DNA of 64,000 nucleotides, taken from the NCBI RefSeq assembly GCF_030652515.1, contig NZ_JAUSAR010000067.1:62001-126000 (forward strand), given 5' to 3'. This stretch comes from Aquabacterium sp. (GTDB taxonomy: Bacteria; Pseudomonadota; Gammaproteobacteria; Burkholderiales; Burkholderiaceae_C). The position numbers and the translations under genes are program-made. The notes beneath the pieces are model-generated. The model saw nothing but the letters and a program-made list of their open reading frames with translations. It was not told where the DNA came from and ran no database searches. This document shows positions 8,894 to 17,601 of this stretch, one piece after another. Position 1 is the stretch's first letter; every line of letters starts with the position of its first letter.

Positions 8894-9743
8894 GTGTCAT
8901 GACGATGTGGGGAATGCCCACTTCGTCGAACACCGGGCCATCCGGGGCAAAACCCGCGCGCTGGTAGAACGCCTGGGCACTGGTCTGGGCATGCAGGCTC
9001 AAGGTGTGAACGCTTTGCTCGCGCGCGGCACCGATCAGGGCCTGCAAGACCTGTTCGCCCAGCCCCACCCCACGGCTGCTGCGCAGCACCGCCATGCGGC
9101 CGATCTTGGCCTCGCCCTGAGGCAGGCCCGAGGTGATCAGCCGTCCTGTGGCCAATGGCAAACCCGCCAGATTGGCGACCACCGCATGCAAGGCCTGCGT
9201 GTCATCCTCGTCCCACTCTTCGGATTCGGGGATGGCCTGCTCTTCGATGAACACGGCGGTGCGCACGGCACGGGCCAGCGGCGCCAGGCTGGCCCAGTCT
9301 CCGCAATGCAGCGAATGAACAGGGGCACCCTGAGCCTGGCGCTCCAGTTGCAAACGCACGGCCGCGGGCACCGGCTCTGGGCGGCCGGTGGTCAGCTGGG
9401 TGAACACGTAAACCGTCTCACCAGTCACCAGCAAGCGTCCGTTGGCCTGCATCGACCACACCATGGTGATGGACGAACGGCCGATGCGCTCGCAGCGCAC
9501 GCCGATGTCCAGCCAATCGTCCAGCCGGGCTGGCGCGTGGTACTCCAGCACATTGCGGCGCACGAAGATGTCGCCCTTCAGATGCGCCAGCCCTTCGGGG
9601 TAGGGCAAACCCACCGCCCGCCAGTAATCGGAAATCGCCGTGTCCAGGTAGTTCAGGTAATGGCCGTTGAAGACCACGCGCTGTGCGTCCACCTCGGACC
9701 AGCGCACCCGCAATCGGTGATGAAACGGAAATTCAATCGTCAT
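8883..9743 (-). CDS. Fusion of YbgC/FadM-type acyl-CoA thioesterase and GNAT acetyltransferase
   Basis: A 286-residue two-domain protein. Residues about 1-130 are a 4-hydroxybenzoyl-CoA thioesterase-like hotdog domain (RVRWSEVDAQRVVFNGHYLN, with the catalytic Asp of the family in VDAQRVV). Residues about 135-286 are a GNAT domain of the ElaA type (VFIEEQAIPESEEWDEDD; acetyl-CoA loop IGRMAVLRSSRGVGLGEQVL; FYQRAGFAPDGPVFDEVGIPH). It is the last gene of the acyl-CoA cluster. The likely start is ATG 9743; an in-frame ATG at 9758 falls inside a terminator stem. No good ribosome site precedes either. Substrates of both halves are unknown. Confidence 0.87.
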   Translation of the reverse strand: MTIEFPFHHRLRVRWSEVDAQRVVFNGHYLNYLDTAISDYWRAVGLPYPEGLAHLKGDIFVRRNVLEYHAPARLDDWLDIGVRCERIGRSSITMVWSMQANGRLLVTGETVYVFTQLTTGRPEPVPAAVRLQLERQAQGAPVHSLHCGDWASLAPLARAVRTAVFIEEQAIPESEEWDEDDTQALHAVVANLAGLPLATGRLITSGLPQGEAKIGRMAVLRSSRGVGLGEQVLQALIGAAREQSVHTLSLHAQTSAQAFYQRAGFAPDGPVFDEVGIPHIVMTLRL

Positions 9744-9744
9744 G

Positions 9745-9774
9745 AAAAAAGCCCGCATGGGTGAGCATGCGGGC
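9745..9774 (-). terminator. Rho-independent terminator after fadD
   Basis: On the minus strand, GCCCGCAT - 8-base loop - ATGCGGGC followed by six T. It ends one base before the ATG of the thioesterase-GNAT gene, so that gene is separated from fadD or expressed by readthrough. Confidence 0.85.
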
Positions 9775-9815
9775 CATTGTCCGGCACAAGTGCCAGGGGT
9801 GCTTCGGTGGGCTGC

Positions 9816-11576
9816 TTACTTCTTGTCGCGCAATTCGCGGCGCAAGATCTTGCCCACGGGCGACTTGGGCAGCTCTTCGGTGCGGAACTCGACGATGCGT
9901 GGGATCTTGTAGCCCGTCAGGTTCTTGCGGCAATGCTCGATCACCGATTCTTTGGTCAGGCCAGGATTGCGCGGCACGATGATGACCTTGACACGCTCGC
10001 CTGCAGCATCATCAGGCACGCCCACGGCGGCCACTTCCTTGACGTCGGGGTGCATGGCGACCACGTCTTCGATCTCGTTGGGGTACACATTGAAGCCCGA
10101 GACCAGGATCATGTCCTTCTTGCGGTCCACGATCTTGCAGAAGCCCTTGTCGTCGATGATGCCGATGTCGCCCGTGGCCAGCCAGCCGTCCTTGTCGATG
10201 ACTTCGGCCGTGGCCTCGGGGCGGTTCCAGTAACCCTTCATGACCTGCGGACCACGCACGCACAGCTCGCCTGGCTCGCCAATGTCGGCCCAGGTGCCGT
10301 CTTCACGGCGCATGCGCACTTCAGTGGAAGGCACGGGCACACCGATCGAGCCGGTGAAGGTCGGGCCCGGCTTGGAGATGTCGACCGGGGCCTGGGTCAC
10401 GATGGGCGAGCATTCGGTCAGGCCATAGCCTTCGACGACGGCATTGCCGGTGACTTCCTTCCAGCGTTCGGCCACATTGCGTTGCAGCGCCATGCCGCCA
10501 GCGATCGACAGCTTCAGCTTGGAAAAGTCGAGATTGCGGAAAGCCGGATCCTCCAGGAAGGAGGAGAACAGGGTGTTCACGCCAGTGATGCCCGAGAACT
10601 TCTCGTTCTTGAGGATCATCATCACGCGCTTGGTGTCGCGCGGGTTGGCGATCAGGATGTTGCGGCCACCCAGCGCCATGAAGATCAGGCCGTTCACCGT
10701 CAGCGAGAAGATGTGGTACATCGGGATCAGAGTGACCACGGTTTCCGTCTCACCCGTCAACTGGCCTTCAGCAAAGGCCAAAGCCTGCTGGCAGTTGGTG
10801 AGCACATTGCGGTGCGTCAGCATGGCGCCTTTGGCCACGCCGGTGGTGCCGCCGGTGTACTGCAGAAAGGCCAGGTCATCGGGCTTGACGACCACGGACT
10901 TGACCTTGACCTGCGCGCCCTGCTTGAGCGCTTCACGCATCCAGATGGCGGTGGGCAGGCTGTAAGCCGGCACCATTTTCTGAACCTTGCGCAGGATGAA
11001 ATTCAGGGCCCAGCCCTTGGGGTTGAAGAAGCCGTCGGCCAGCAGATCACCGATCTGCGTCAGCACGATGTTCTTGATCTGGGTGCCCGCTTGCGCGTCT
11101 TGCAGCGTCTTGGCGAAGGTCTCCATCACGATGATGGTCTCGGCGCCAGAATCCTTCAGCTGGTGGTTCAGTTCTCGTGCGGTGTACAGCGGGTTCACGT
11201 TGACCACGACCGCGCCAATGCGCAGCACGGCGAACAGGGCTACCGGGTACTGGAAGGTGTTGGGCAGCATGATCGCCACGCGGTCACCCTGCTTGACACC
11301 CTTGCTTTGCAAGAAACCGGCGAACTCCTTGACCAGGCGGTCCAGCCGGGAGTTGAGCATCTCGGTGCCGATGCTGACAAAGCCGGGACGGTCGCGGAAC
11401 TTGTTGATGCACTCGTCGAAATACTCGGTGAGCGACTGGTATTTGTTGATGTCGATGTCGTGGGCCACGCCCTTGACATACGAGGACAACCAAATGCGAT
11501 TGGTGGTGCCGTCGGGGTTGACGATGGACTGGCCGGGCACAGGTGCCGATGCCGTGGCTGCTGCGGATGTGGTCAT
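9816..11576 (-). CDS. fadD: Long-chain fatty-acid--CoA ligase
   Basis: Activates fatty acids to acyl-CoA by an acyl-AMP intermediate. The 586-residue protein has the AMP-binding motif YTGGTTGVAKGAMLTHRN, the YGLTECSPIV motif, GELCVRGPQVMKGYWNRPEA, the hinge DRKKDMILVSGFNVYPNEIE and the C-terminal lysine motif LPKSPVGKILRREL. The start (MTTSAAATA) is chosen because GAGGAGA lies about nine bases upstream; an in-frame extension to 11639 is not needed. It is peripheral to the membrane by family. The gene follows the thiolase in the same direction, 151 bases away. Confidence 0.94.
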   Translation of the reverse strand: MTTSAAATASAPVPGQSIVNPDGTTNRIWLSSYVKGVAHDIDINKYQSLTEYFDECINKFRDRPGFVSIGTEMLNSRLDRLVKEFAGFLQSKGVKQGDRVAIMLPNTFQYPVALFAVLRIGAVVVNVNPLYTARELNHQLKDSGAETIIVMETFAKTLQDAQAGTQIKNIVLTQIGDLLADGFFNPKGWALNFILRKVQKMVPAYSLPTAIWMREALKQGAQVKVKSVVVKPDDLAFLQYTGGTTGVAKGAMLTHRNVLTNCQQALAFAEGQLTGETETVVTLIPMYHIFSLTVNGLIFMALGGRNILIANPRDTKRVMMILKNEKFSGITGVNTLFSSFLEDPAFRNLDFSKLKLSIAGGMALQRNVAERWKEVTGNAVVEGYGLTECSPIVTQAPVDISKPGPTFTGSIGVPVPSTEVRMRREDGTWADIGEPGELCVRGPQVMKGYWNRPEATAEVIDKDGWLATGDIGIIDDKGFCKIVDRKKDMILVSGFNVYPNEIEDVVAMHPDVKEVAAVGVPDDAAGERVKVIIVPRNPGLTKESVIEHCRKNLTGYKIPRIVEFRTEELPKSPVGKILRRELRDKK

Positions 11577-11727
11577 CTGATGTCTCCTCGTATGCCCGCC
11601 AAGCTCAATGGCCTGGCGGGAGGGGCTTTCCCGAGACAAGGGTTGCCTCGCGTTGCCTGTTTAAGCGGACAAGTGTATCAACCTGTGAGGGAGGTTTGAA
11701 GGCCCCCCTCGCAAATTGCCCCCAGTT

Positions 11728-13017
11728 TTACCGTTCCAGGATGGCGACCACGCCCTGGCCACCGGCCGCACAGATCGAGATCAGGCCGCGCCCCGAACCC
11801 TTCTGGGCCAGCATCTTGGCCAAGGTGGCCACGATGCGACCACCCGTGGCGGCGAAGGGGTGACCCGCGGCCAGCGAGCTACCGTTGATGTTGAGCTTGC
11901 TCATGTCGATCGAGCCCAGGGGCTGATCACGGCCCAGGCGCTCCTTGCAGTACTTGGCGTCTTCCCAGGCCTTCAGCGTGCACAACACTTGCGCGGCAAA
12001 GGCTTCGTGGATTTCATAGAAATCGAAGTCTTGCAGCTTGATGCCGGCGCGGTCGAGCATGCGGGGCACGGCGTAGGCCGGCGCCATCAGCAGACCTTCC
12101 TTCTTGTTGAAGAAGTCCACGGCGGCCACTTCGCTGAAGGTGATGTAGGCCAGCACCGGCAGGTTGTGGGCCTTGGCCCATTCCTCGCTGCCCAGCAGCA
12201 CGGCCGAGGCGCCGTCGGTCAGGGGCGTGGAATTGCCGGGCGTCAAGGTGCCTTGGCCGGGCGCGACCTTCTTGTCAAAGCAAGGTTTGAGCGAGCGCAG
12301 CTTTTCAATCGTCAGATCGCCGCGCAGGTTGTTGTCTTTGGTGACGCCCTTGAACGGGGTCATCAGGTCGGCGAAGAAGCCGTCGTTGTAGGCGCGGGCC
12401 AGGTTCTTGTGGCTCTTCAGGGTCAGTTGATCCTGGTCTTCGCGGGCGATGCCCCATTCGCGCGACATCAGCTCTGCGTGTTCGCCCATCGAGAAACCCG
12501 TGCGGGGCTCGCCGTTCTTGGGAATGGCGGGCTTGACCAGCATGCTCGGACGGATCTTGGAGATGATCTTGAGCTGGGCCATGGTGCCCTTGGCACGGTT
12601 GGCTTCCATCAGGATCTTGCGCATCTTTTCGTTGACGCCGATGGGCGCATCAGACGTCGTGTCCACGCCGCCGCCAATACCGCACTCGATGTGGCCCAGG
12701 GCGATCTTGTTGGCCACCAGCATGATGGCTTCCAGGCCGGTGCCGCAAGCTTGCTGCAGGTCGTAGGCCGGCGTTTCAGGTGACAAGGTGGTGGACAGCA
12801 CCGTCTCACGCACCAAATTGAAATCACGCGAGTGCTTCATGACCGCGCCAGCGGCGACATCGCCCAGGCGTTCGCCATGCAGGTTGAAGCGGTCAACCAG
12901 GCCTTGCAGCGTGGCGGTCAGCATGTCCTGATTGGAGACGTGCGAGTAGACGGTGTTGGAGCGGGCAAACGGGATGCGGTTGCCACCGATGATGGCGACG
13001 CGGCGAATGGTGTTCAT
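11728..13017 (-). CDS. Acetyl-CoA C-acetyltransferase (thiolase, FadI/FadA2-like)
   Basis: A 429-residue thiolase that cleaves or condenses 3-ketoacyl-CoA. The nucleophile is C91 in LQQACGTGLEAI; the second half has AAGHPFAATGGRI (His) and ISICAAGGQGVVAILER (second Cys), so the catalytic triad is complete. Length and internal segments (such as HSRDFNLVRE) resemble the longer FadI/FadA2 type rather than short PhaA enzymes. It lies 59 bases after the MaoC gene in the same direction. Together with FabG4 and MaoC it could run a reversible ketoacyl-CoA cycle. Confidence 0.92.
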   Translation of the reverse strand: MNTIRRVAIIGGNRIPFARSNTVYSHVSNQDMLTATLQGLVDRFNLHGERLGDVAAGAVMKHSRDFNLVRETVLSTTLSPETPAYDLQQACGTGLEAIMLVANKIALGHIECGIGGGVDTTSDAPIGVNEKMRKILMEANRAKGTMAQLKIISKIRPSMLVKPAIPKNGEPRTGFSMGEHAELMSREWGIAREDQDQLTLKSHKNLARAYNDGFFADLMTPFKGVTKDNNLRGDLTIEKLRSLKPCFDKKVAPGQGTLTPGNSTPLTDGASAVLLGSEEWAKAHNLPVLAYITFSEVAAVDFFNKKEGLLMAPAYAVPRMLDRAGIKLQDFDFYEIHEAFAAQVLCTLKAWEDAKYCKERLGRDQPLGSIDMSKLNINGSSLAAGHPFAATGGRIVATLAKMLAQKGSGRGLISICAAGGQGVVAILER

Positions 13018-13076
13018 GGATGAATCCCCAGAAGGTGAGATGCAAAAAATGGATGGATCAGATCAGGCGGCAACGG

Positions 13077-13937
13077 TCAGTAAGTGACACGGCCGCGCAG
13101 GTGGGGCTTGTCGCCCTTGGCGTTGCGAACTTCGAACAGCGCGCCGTCTTCCTGGCGGGCGGACCACAGCGAAGCGCGGGCGGGCAGGAACAAAGGCGTC
13201 TTGAACTCGACCATGGCCTCGGCCTGCTCAACCGGCTCGCGTGGCATCAGGGTGGCCAAAGCGCGGGCTTTGGTCCACATGCCGTGGGCGATGGCTTTGC
13301 GAAAGCCAAACATCTTGGCCGTGATGCCGGACAGGTGGATCGGGTTGATGTCGCCCGACACCCGGCCATAACGTCGGCCAATGCCTCCCGCAGCGAAGAA
13401 ATCCGCTTGGTGCGACAGCGGCGTCGGATCGATCAGGGCCGAGGCAAAAGCCTGGCCCTTGGGCTGACGAATACCGACGCGCAGCAAATACTGCGTGCCT
13501 TCCCACACCAACTGATCGTTGCGCAAAGCTCGCTGCGTGAGGGTGAAGATCTGCCCTTTTTCATGGGCGATCAAGGGGCCGGTGGCCACCTCGATCCGCA
13601 ACTCGTCGCCCACATTGATGCGCTGGAGTTGCTTGACGCTGTTGGCCAGGTGCACTGTGCCCATGGCGGGCCAGGGGTAGTACTTCGAGCCGAAAAACGC
13701 CATCGTCAGCGGAAAAGCCAGCATCTGCGGGTAGGTGATGGGCACGCCATGCGCACGGCTGAAGCCACACACCCGCGAATAGCTGGCGATGTGGGCTTCT
13801 TCAACCCTGACGCGTGGCCGCGCGTAAGTCACTTCTGGCAAAGACTCGATCACGCCCGGCCGTTTGGTACTGGACTGCATGGCCCGCACGTACATCGTGA
13901 GCGGGTTGACCAACTTGTTGACTTCGATGAGCTTCAT
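13077..13937 (-). CDS. MaoC-like (R)-specific enoyl-CoA hydratase/dehydratase
   Basis: A 286-residue double-hotdog protein. The hydratase-2 motif is visible as YGRVSGDINPIHLSGITAK with the catalytic Asp and His, followed by IAHGMW. The start MKLIEVNKLVNP is preferred over one eight codons upstream because it matches the HtdX/MaoC-type N-terminus and follows the reductase stop by 13 bases. The predicted reaction is hydration of trans-2-enoyl-CoA (or the reverse). It resembles mycobacterial HtdX, which is likewise paired with FabG4. Confidence 0.9.
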   Translation of the reverse strand: MKLIEVNKLVNPLTMYVRAMQSSTKRPGVIESLPEVTYARPRVRVEEAHIASYSRVCGFSRAHGVPITYPQMLAFPLTMAFFGSKYYPWPAMGTVHLANSVKQLQRINVGDELRIEVATGPLIAHEKGQIFTLTQRALRNDQLVWEGTQYLLRVGIRQPKGQAFASALIDPTPLSHQADFFAAGGIGRRYGRVSGDINPIHLSGITAKMFGFRKAIAHGMWTKARALATLMPREPVEQAEAMVEFKTPLFLPARASLWSARQEDGALFEVRNAKGDKPHLRGRVTY

Positions 13938-13950
13938 GACGGGGTCTCGG

Positions 13951-15360
13951 TCAGGCGCCAATCAGGCTTTGGCCGCACACGCGGATCACGTTCGAGGTGA
14001 CACCGCTGGAAGCCGGGCTGGCGTACCAGGCGATGGCTTCGGCCACGTCTTCAGGCTGACCGCCCTGGCTCATGGAGTTCATGCGGCGACCGGCTTCGCG
14101 GATGGCGAAAGGGATGGCGGCGGTCATCTGCGTTTCGATGAAGCCTGGCGCCACGGCGTTGATGGTGATGCCACGCTCGGCGAAGATCGGGGCCGTGCCC
14201 TGCACCATGCCCACCACACCGGCCTTGGAGACCGCGTAGTTGGTCTGGCCCATGTTGCCTGCCAAGCCCGAGATCGACGACACACACACGATGCGGCCAC
14301 CATTTTTGATGGCACCTGATTCGACCAGCGCGTCGTTGATGCGCTCTTGCGTTGACAGGTTGACGTTGACCACCAACTGCCAGAGGTGTTCCTTCATGTT
14401 GGCGATGGTCTTGTCGCGGGTGATGCCGGCGTTGTGGACCACGATGTCCCAGCCGCCTTGGGCCTTGGCGGCCTCCACCAGTTTTTGAGGGGCGTCAGCG
14501 GCGCCGATATCCAGCGCGATGGCCGTGCCGTTCAACTTCTTGGCGACTTCGTCCAGGCCGGCTTGAGCTTGCGGCACGTCCAGGCAGATCACTTCGGCGC
14601 CGTCACGGGCCATGATCTCGGCAATCGCCGCGCCAATGCCGCGCGAAGCGCCAGTGACCAACGCCTTCTTGCCAGCCAGGGGCTTGTTCCAGTCGGCAGG
14701 AATGGCTTGCGGGCCCACGATCGCGCCAACCCGGATGACCTGTGCCGACACATAGGCCGACTTGGGCGACAGCAGGAAGCGCAAGGTCGACTCGACATTG
14801 CCTTCAGCGCCTTCGGCCACATAGACCAGCTGGGCATTGATGCCCTTCTTCAGCTCCTTGCCGAGCGAGCGCGTCAGGCCTTCCAGCGAGCGCTGAATGG
14901 CGGCCTTGCGGGGGCTCTTGCACAGCTCGGGCGGGCGGCCAATGATGACCACGCGGCCACAAGGCAACACCGAACGTGCCGCATCGTGGAAGAACCAGTA
15001 CAGCGCATCAGACTGCGTGCTGTCATCCAGACCCGTGGCGTCGAACACCAAAGCCTTGACCTTCTCTCCGGGCTTGCCATCCGTGCCCCAGCGGCCGGTC
15101 GTCAAGCCCACCTTGTTGGCCACCGCCACCCACTGCGGCAACTTGGCGTGCGCCAAGGTCTGGGCCGAGATGGACTTGAAGAAACTGGCCAGCGAATCCA
15201 GCATCGGCGTTTCGCCAGCGCCACCGATCAGAACGGTGCCTTGAACAACAGGCTGCCCTTCTTTGTAACGCTCCAGCGGCAACGGCTTGGGCAGGCCCAG
15301 GGCGTTGATGAGCTTGGCACCCATGGACGAATTGGCGAAATCAAGGTAACCGTCTTTCAT
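13951..15360 (-). CDS. fabG4: 3-oxoacyl-ACP/CoA reductase, FabG4 (high-molecular-weight) type
   Basis: A 469-residue, two-Rossmann-domain reductase. Residues about 1-225 form a degenerate flavodoxin-like domain; residues about 230-469 are the catalytic SDR domain with KKALVTGASRGIGAAIAEIM, VHNAGITRDKT, VCVSSISGLAGNMGQ and NYAVSKAG (Ser/Tyr/Lys). Length separates it from ordinary 245-residue FabG. It likely reduces 3-ketoacyl-CoA with NAD(P)H. It starts the fabG4-maoC-thiolase-fadD series; the TetR gene is 133 bases upstream in the same direction. Confidence 0.92.
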   Translation of the reverse strand: MKDGYLDFANSSMGAKLINALGLPKPLPLERYKEGQPVVQGTVLIGGAGETPMLDSLASFFKSISAQTLAHAKLPQWVAVANKVGLTTGRWGTDGKPGEKVKALVFDATGLDDSTQSDALYWFFHDAARSVLPCGRVVIIGRPPELCKSPRKAAIQRSLEGLTRSLGKELKKGINAQLVYVAEGAEGNVESTLRFLLSPKSAYVSAQVIRVGAIVGPQAIPADWNKPLAGKKALVTGASRGIGAAIAEIMARDGAEVICLDVPQAQAGLDEVAKKLNGTAIALDIGAADAPQKLVEAAKAQGGWDIVVHNAGITRDKTIANMKEHLWQLVVNVNLSTQERINDALVESGAIKNGGRIVCVSSISGLAGNMGQTNYAVSKAGVVGMVQGTAPIFAERGITINAVAPGFIETQMTAAIPFAIREAGRRMNSMSQGGQPEDVAEAIAWYASPASSGVTSNVIRVCGQSLIGA

Positions 15361-15493
15361 ACTGATCGCTTCGAAAAAAACAGCCGGACGGCGTGCACAG
15401 CCGCCACGGCCTGGTTGGGATCAAGAGGCAGCAACCACGCTGCCCCACCGTTGGTCGGTGCATCCATCGCGCACCGCACCCTCACCAGCCTGG

Positions 15494-16267
15494 TCAGGCT
15501 GACGAGTTCGCAGCTTCACTGGGCTGCGTGTCTGACGAAATGGGGAACAGGCCCTGGCTGGGAAAGCCGGGGATCTTCAAGATGTGTCCGAACAGGGTGT
15601 CGTGCTCGGCGTCTGGCAGGGGGGCCTTCAAGGCCGCGACCATCAGCGACGCCAGGCGCGACAGGATCAGGGATTCGTCATCACCCTCGCCCCGCGTGAA
15701 GTCGCGGATCAGGCGCTGGGTGTTGCCTCCGGCCAAAATGCCCGACAGCGCGCCCATGGCGAAATGCAGGCGGAAGCCCAGTTCGCTGCGGTTCAGATCG
15801 GGCAAGGTGCGCTGGAAGGCCAGGAAAAACCGGCCCAGCGTCTCGATGTAGTGGTTGTTGATGAAGTCGCGCACCACGGGCGATGGGTCAGTGTAGGCAC
15901 GACCCAGGAAGTGCAGATAGCGCTCGGCCGCCGGTGTTCCGCTACGGAAAATGCGCACCGCGGGCAGGAACATGGCCACCAGCACGTGCTCGCAGGTCAA
16001 ATCGCCATGCAGGGTGTTCTCAAACCATTCGAGCATGGCCACGCGCTGGGCATTGAGCTGGTCGAGCTGGCGGGCCAGCACCGCGTGGATCAGCGCGTCC
16101 TTGCTGCCAAAGTGGTAGTTCACCGCCGCCAGGTTGACGCCAGCCGCCGTGGTGATCTGGCGCATGGACATCGATTCAAAACCGCCGGAGACGAACAAGA
16201 CCTCGGCCGCATCCAGGATGCGGGACTTGGTGTCCGTGGGTGACAAGCGGGGGGCGGCCGTCGGCAT
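15494..16267 (-). CDS. psrA: TetR family regulator, PsrA-like
   Basis: A 257-residue DNA-binding repressor. Residues about 13-60 are the TetR helix-turn-helix (TKSRILDAAEVLFVSGGFES, then MRQITTAAGVNLAAVNYHFGSKDALI). The C-terminal ligand domain (YLHFLGRAYTDPSPVVRDFI, RLHFAMGALSGILAGG) resembles PsrA/fatty-acid-responsive regulators. It precedes the acyl-CoA genes on the same strand, and its own upstream region contains a PsrA-type operator at 16299-16312, suggesting autoregulation. Acyl-CoA or fatty acid as ligand is inferred from family and context. The gene symbol is tentative. Confidence 0.85.
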   Translation of the reverse strand: MPTAAPRLSPTDTKSRILDAAEVLFVSGGFESMSMRQITTAAGVNLAAVNYHFGSKDALIHAVLARQLDQLNAQRVAMLEWFENTLHGDLTCEHVLVAMFLPAVRIFRSGTPAAERYLHFLGRAYTDPSPVVRDFINNHYIETLGRFFLAFQRTLPDLNRSELGFRLHFAMGALSGILAGGNTQRLIRDFTRGEGDDESLILSRLASLMVAALKAPLPDAEHDTLFGHILKIPGFPSQGLFPISSDTQPSEAANSSA

Positions 16268-16298
16268 GGTCAGGTTGGTCTCCGGGATACGAACGTTT

Positions 16299-16312
16299 CA
16301 AACGCCCGTTTC
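16299..16312. promoter_or_regulatory. PsrA-type operator, CAAAC-N4-GTTTC
   Basis: CAAAC GCCC GTTTC fits the published Pseudomonas PsrA consensus (G/C)AAAC-N2-4-GTTT(G/C). It lies 32 bases upstream of the TetR start codon, where a repressor would block transcription. Confidence 0.6.
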
Positions 16313-16464
16313 ATCTCATTGGGTGCGTATGGTATTGCACCTTTGGGCTGCCCGCGCAACTGTTTTTAAACAAAAATCCACCCTCCCCCTCAGTGCGGGG
16401 GCTTCAGCGCGGTGCCAGGGTAAAGTGCGCCGTATCCCGCGTTTGACACCTTCTATCCAAAGCC

Positions 16465-17601
16465 ATGTCCACGATCCTTTACCTCACCCAGATCCAATTT
16501 GAATTCGGCGCCATCCAACTGCTGGCCTCGGAGTGCGAGCGGGTCGGCATCAAGCGCCCCCTGATCGTCACCGACGCTGGCGTGCGCGCGGCCGGTGTGC
16601 TGCAAAAGGCTTTGGACGCCTTGAAGGACTGGCCCGTCACCATTTTTGACCAGACCCCACCCAACCCGACCGAAGCGTCGGTGCGGGCAGCGCACGCGGT
16701 CTGGACGCAGGCCAAGTGCGACGGACTGATCGCCGTGGGCGGTGGCTCCAGCATCGACCTGGCCAAGGGCCTGGCCATCATGGCCACCCACCCCGGCCCC
16801 CTGAAAACCTACGCCACCATCGAGGGTGGCTCGCCCAAGATCACAGCGCAGGCCGCTCCTTTGATCGCCGTGCCGACCACGGCGGGCACGGGCAGCGAGG
16901 TGGCGCGTGGCGCCATCGTGATCGTGGACGATGGCCGTAAGCTGGGCTTCCACTCCTGGAACCTGATGCCCAAGGCCGCCATCTGCGACCCGGAACTCAC
17001 TTTGGGCCTGCCCCCTGCCCTCACGGCGGCCACCGGCATGGACGCCATCGCGCACTGCATGGAAACCTTCATGGCGCCCGCCTTCAACCCACCCGCCGAC
17101 GGCATCGCGCTGGACGGCCTGGAGCGCGCCTGGCACCACATCGAGCGCGCCACAAAAGACGGCGGCGACCGCGAGTCCCGCCTGAACATGATGAGCGCCT
17201 CGATGCAAGGCGCCATGGCGTTCCAAAAAGGCCTGGGCGCTGTCCACAGCCTGAGCCACAGCCTGGGCGGGGTGAACCCCAAACTGCACCACGGCACTTT
17301 GAACGCCATGTTCCTGCCCGCCGTCATCCAGTTCAACTCGCAGGCCGAATCAATCAAGAAGGAGCGCCGCCTGGAGCGCATGGCCCACGCCATGGGTTTG
17401 AGCAGCGCTTCCGACATCCCCCAGGCCATCCGCGATCTGAATGCGCGATTGGGCCTGGCCAAGGGCCTGGGCGAGTTGGGCGTTCAGCGCGAGTGGTTCG
17501 ACAAGGTGATCGACGGCGCGATGAAAGACCATTGCCACAAGACCAACCCGCGCATCGCCACACCAGAAGATTACGCCGAGCTCTTGTCTGCATCGATGTG
17601 A
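16465..17601 (+). CDS. Iron-containing alcohol dehydrogenase
   Basis: A 378-residue group III alcohol dehydrogenase. NAD-binding residues are in AVGGGSSIDLAKG and PTTAGTGSEVARGA; metal ligands are D193, H197, H261 and H275 (GMDAIAHCMETF, AVHSLSHSLGG, KLHHGTLNA). Substrate is unclear; nearest family types act on short alcohols, aldehydes or lactaldehyde. It is transcribed away from the TetR gene, and the shared upstream region holds the PsrA-type site, so it could be co-regulated. Its last 31 bases overlap the end of the convergent CorC gene. Confidence 0.92.
   Translation: MSTILYLTQIQFEFGAIQLLASECERVGIKRPLIVTDAGVRAAGVLQKALDALKDWPVTIFDQTPPNPTEASVRAAHAVWTQAKCDGLIAVGGGSSIDLAKGLAIMATHPGPLKTYATIEGGSPKITAQAAPLIAVPTTAGTGSEVARGAIVIVDDGRKLGFHSWNLMPKAAICDPELTLGLPPALTAATGMDAIAHCMETFMAPAFNPPADGIALDGLERAWHHIERATKDGGDRESRLNMMSASMQGAMAFQKGLGAVHSLSHSLGGVNPKLHHGTLNAMFLPAVIQFNSQAESIKKERRLERMAHAMGLSSASDIPQAIRDLNARLGLAKGLGELGVQREWFDKVIDGAMKDHCHKTNPRIATPEDYAELLSASM

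Noticed and set aside
9751..9774. Start codon of the thioesterase-GNAT gene at 9758
   Set aside because: It lies inside a terminator stem and lacks a ribosome site; ATG 9743 is used instead.
9777..11699. Open frame of 640 codons on the plus strand opposite fadD
   Set aside because: Antisense to a clear acyl-CoA ligase; the translation is rich in His, Asp, Gly and Gln, a high-GC shadow, with no domain.
14386..15699. Open frame opposite fabG4
   Set aside because: Antisense shadow; fabG4 has intact SDR motifs in the other strand.
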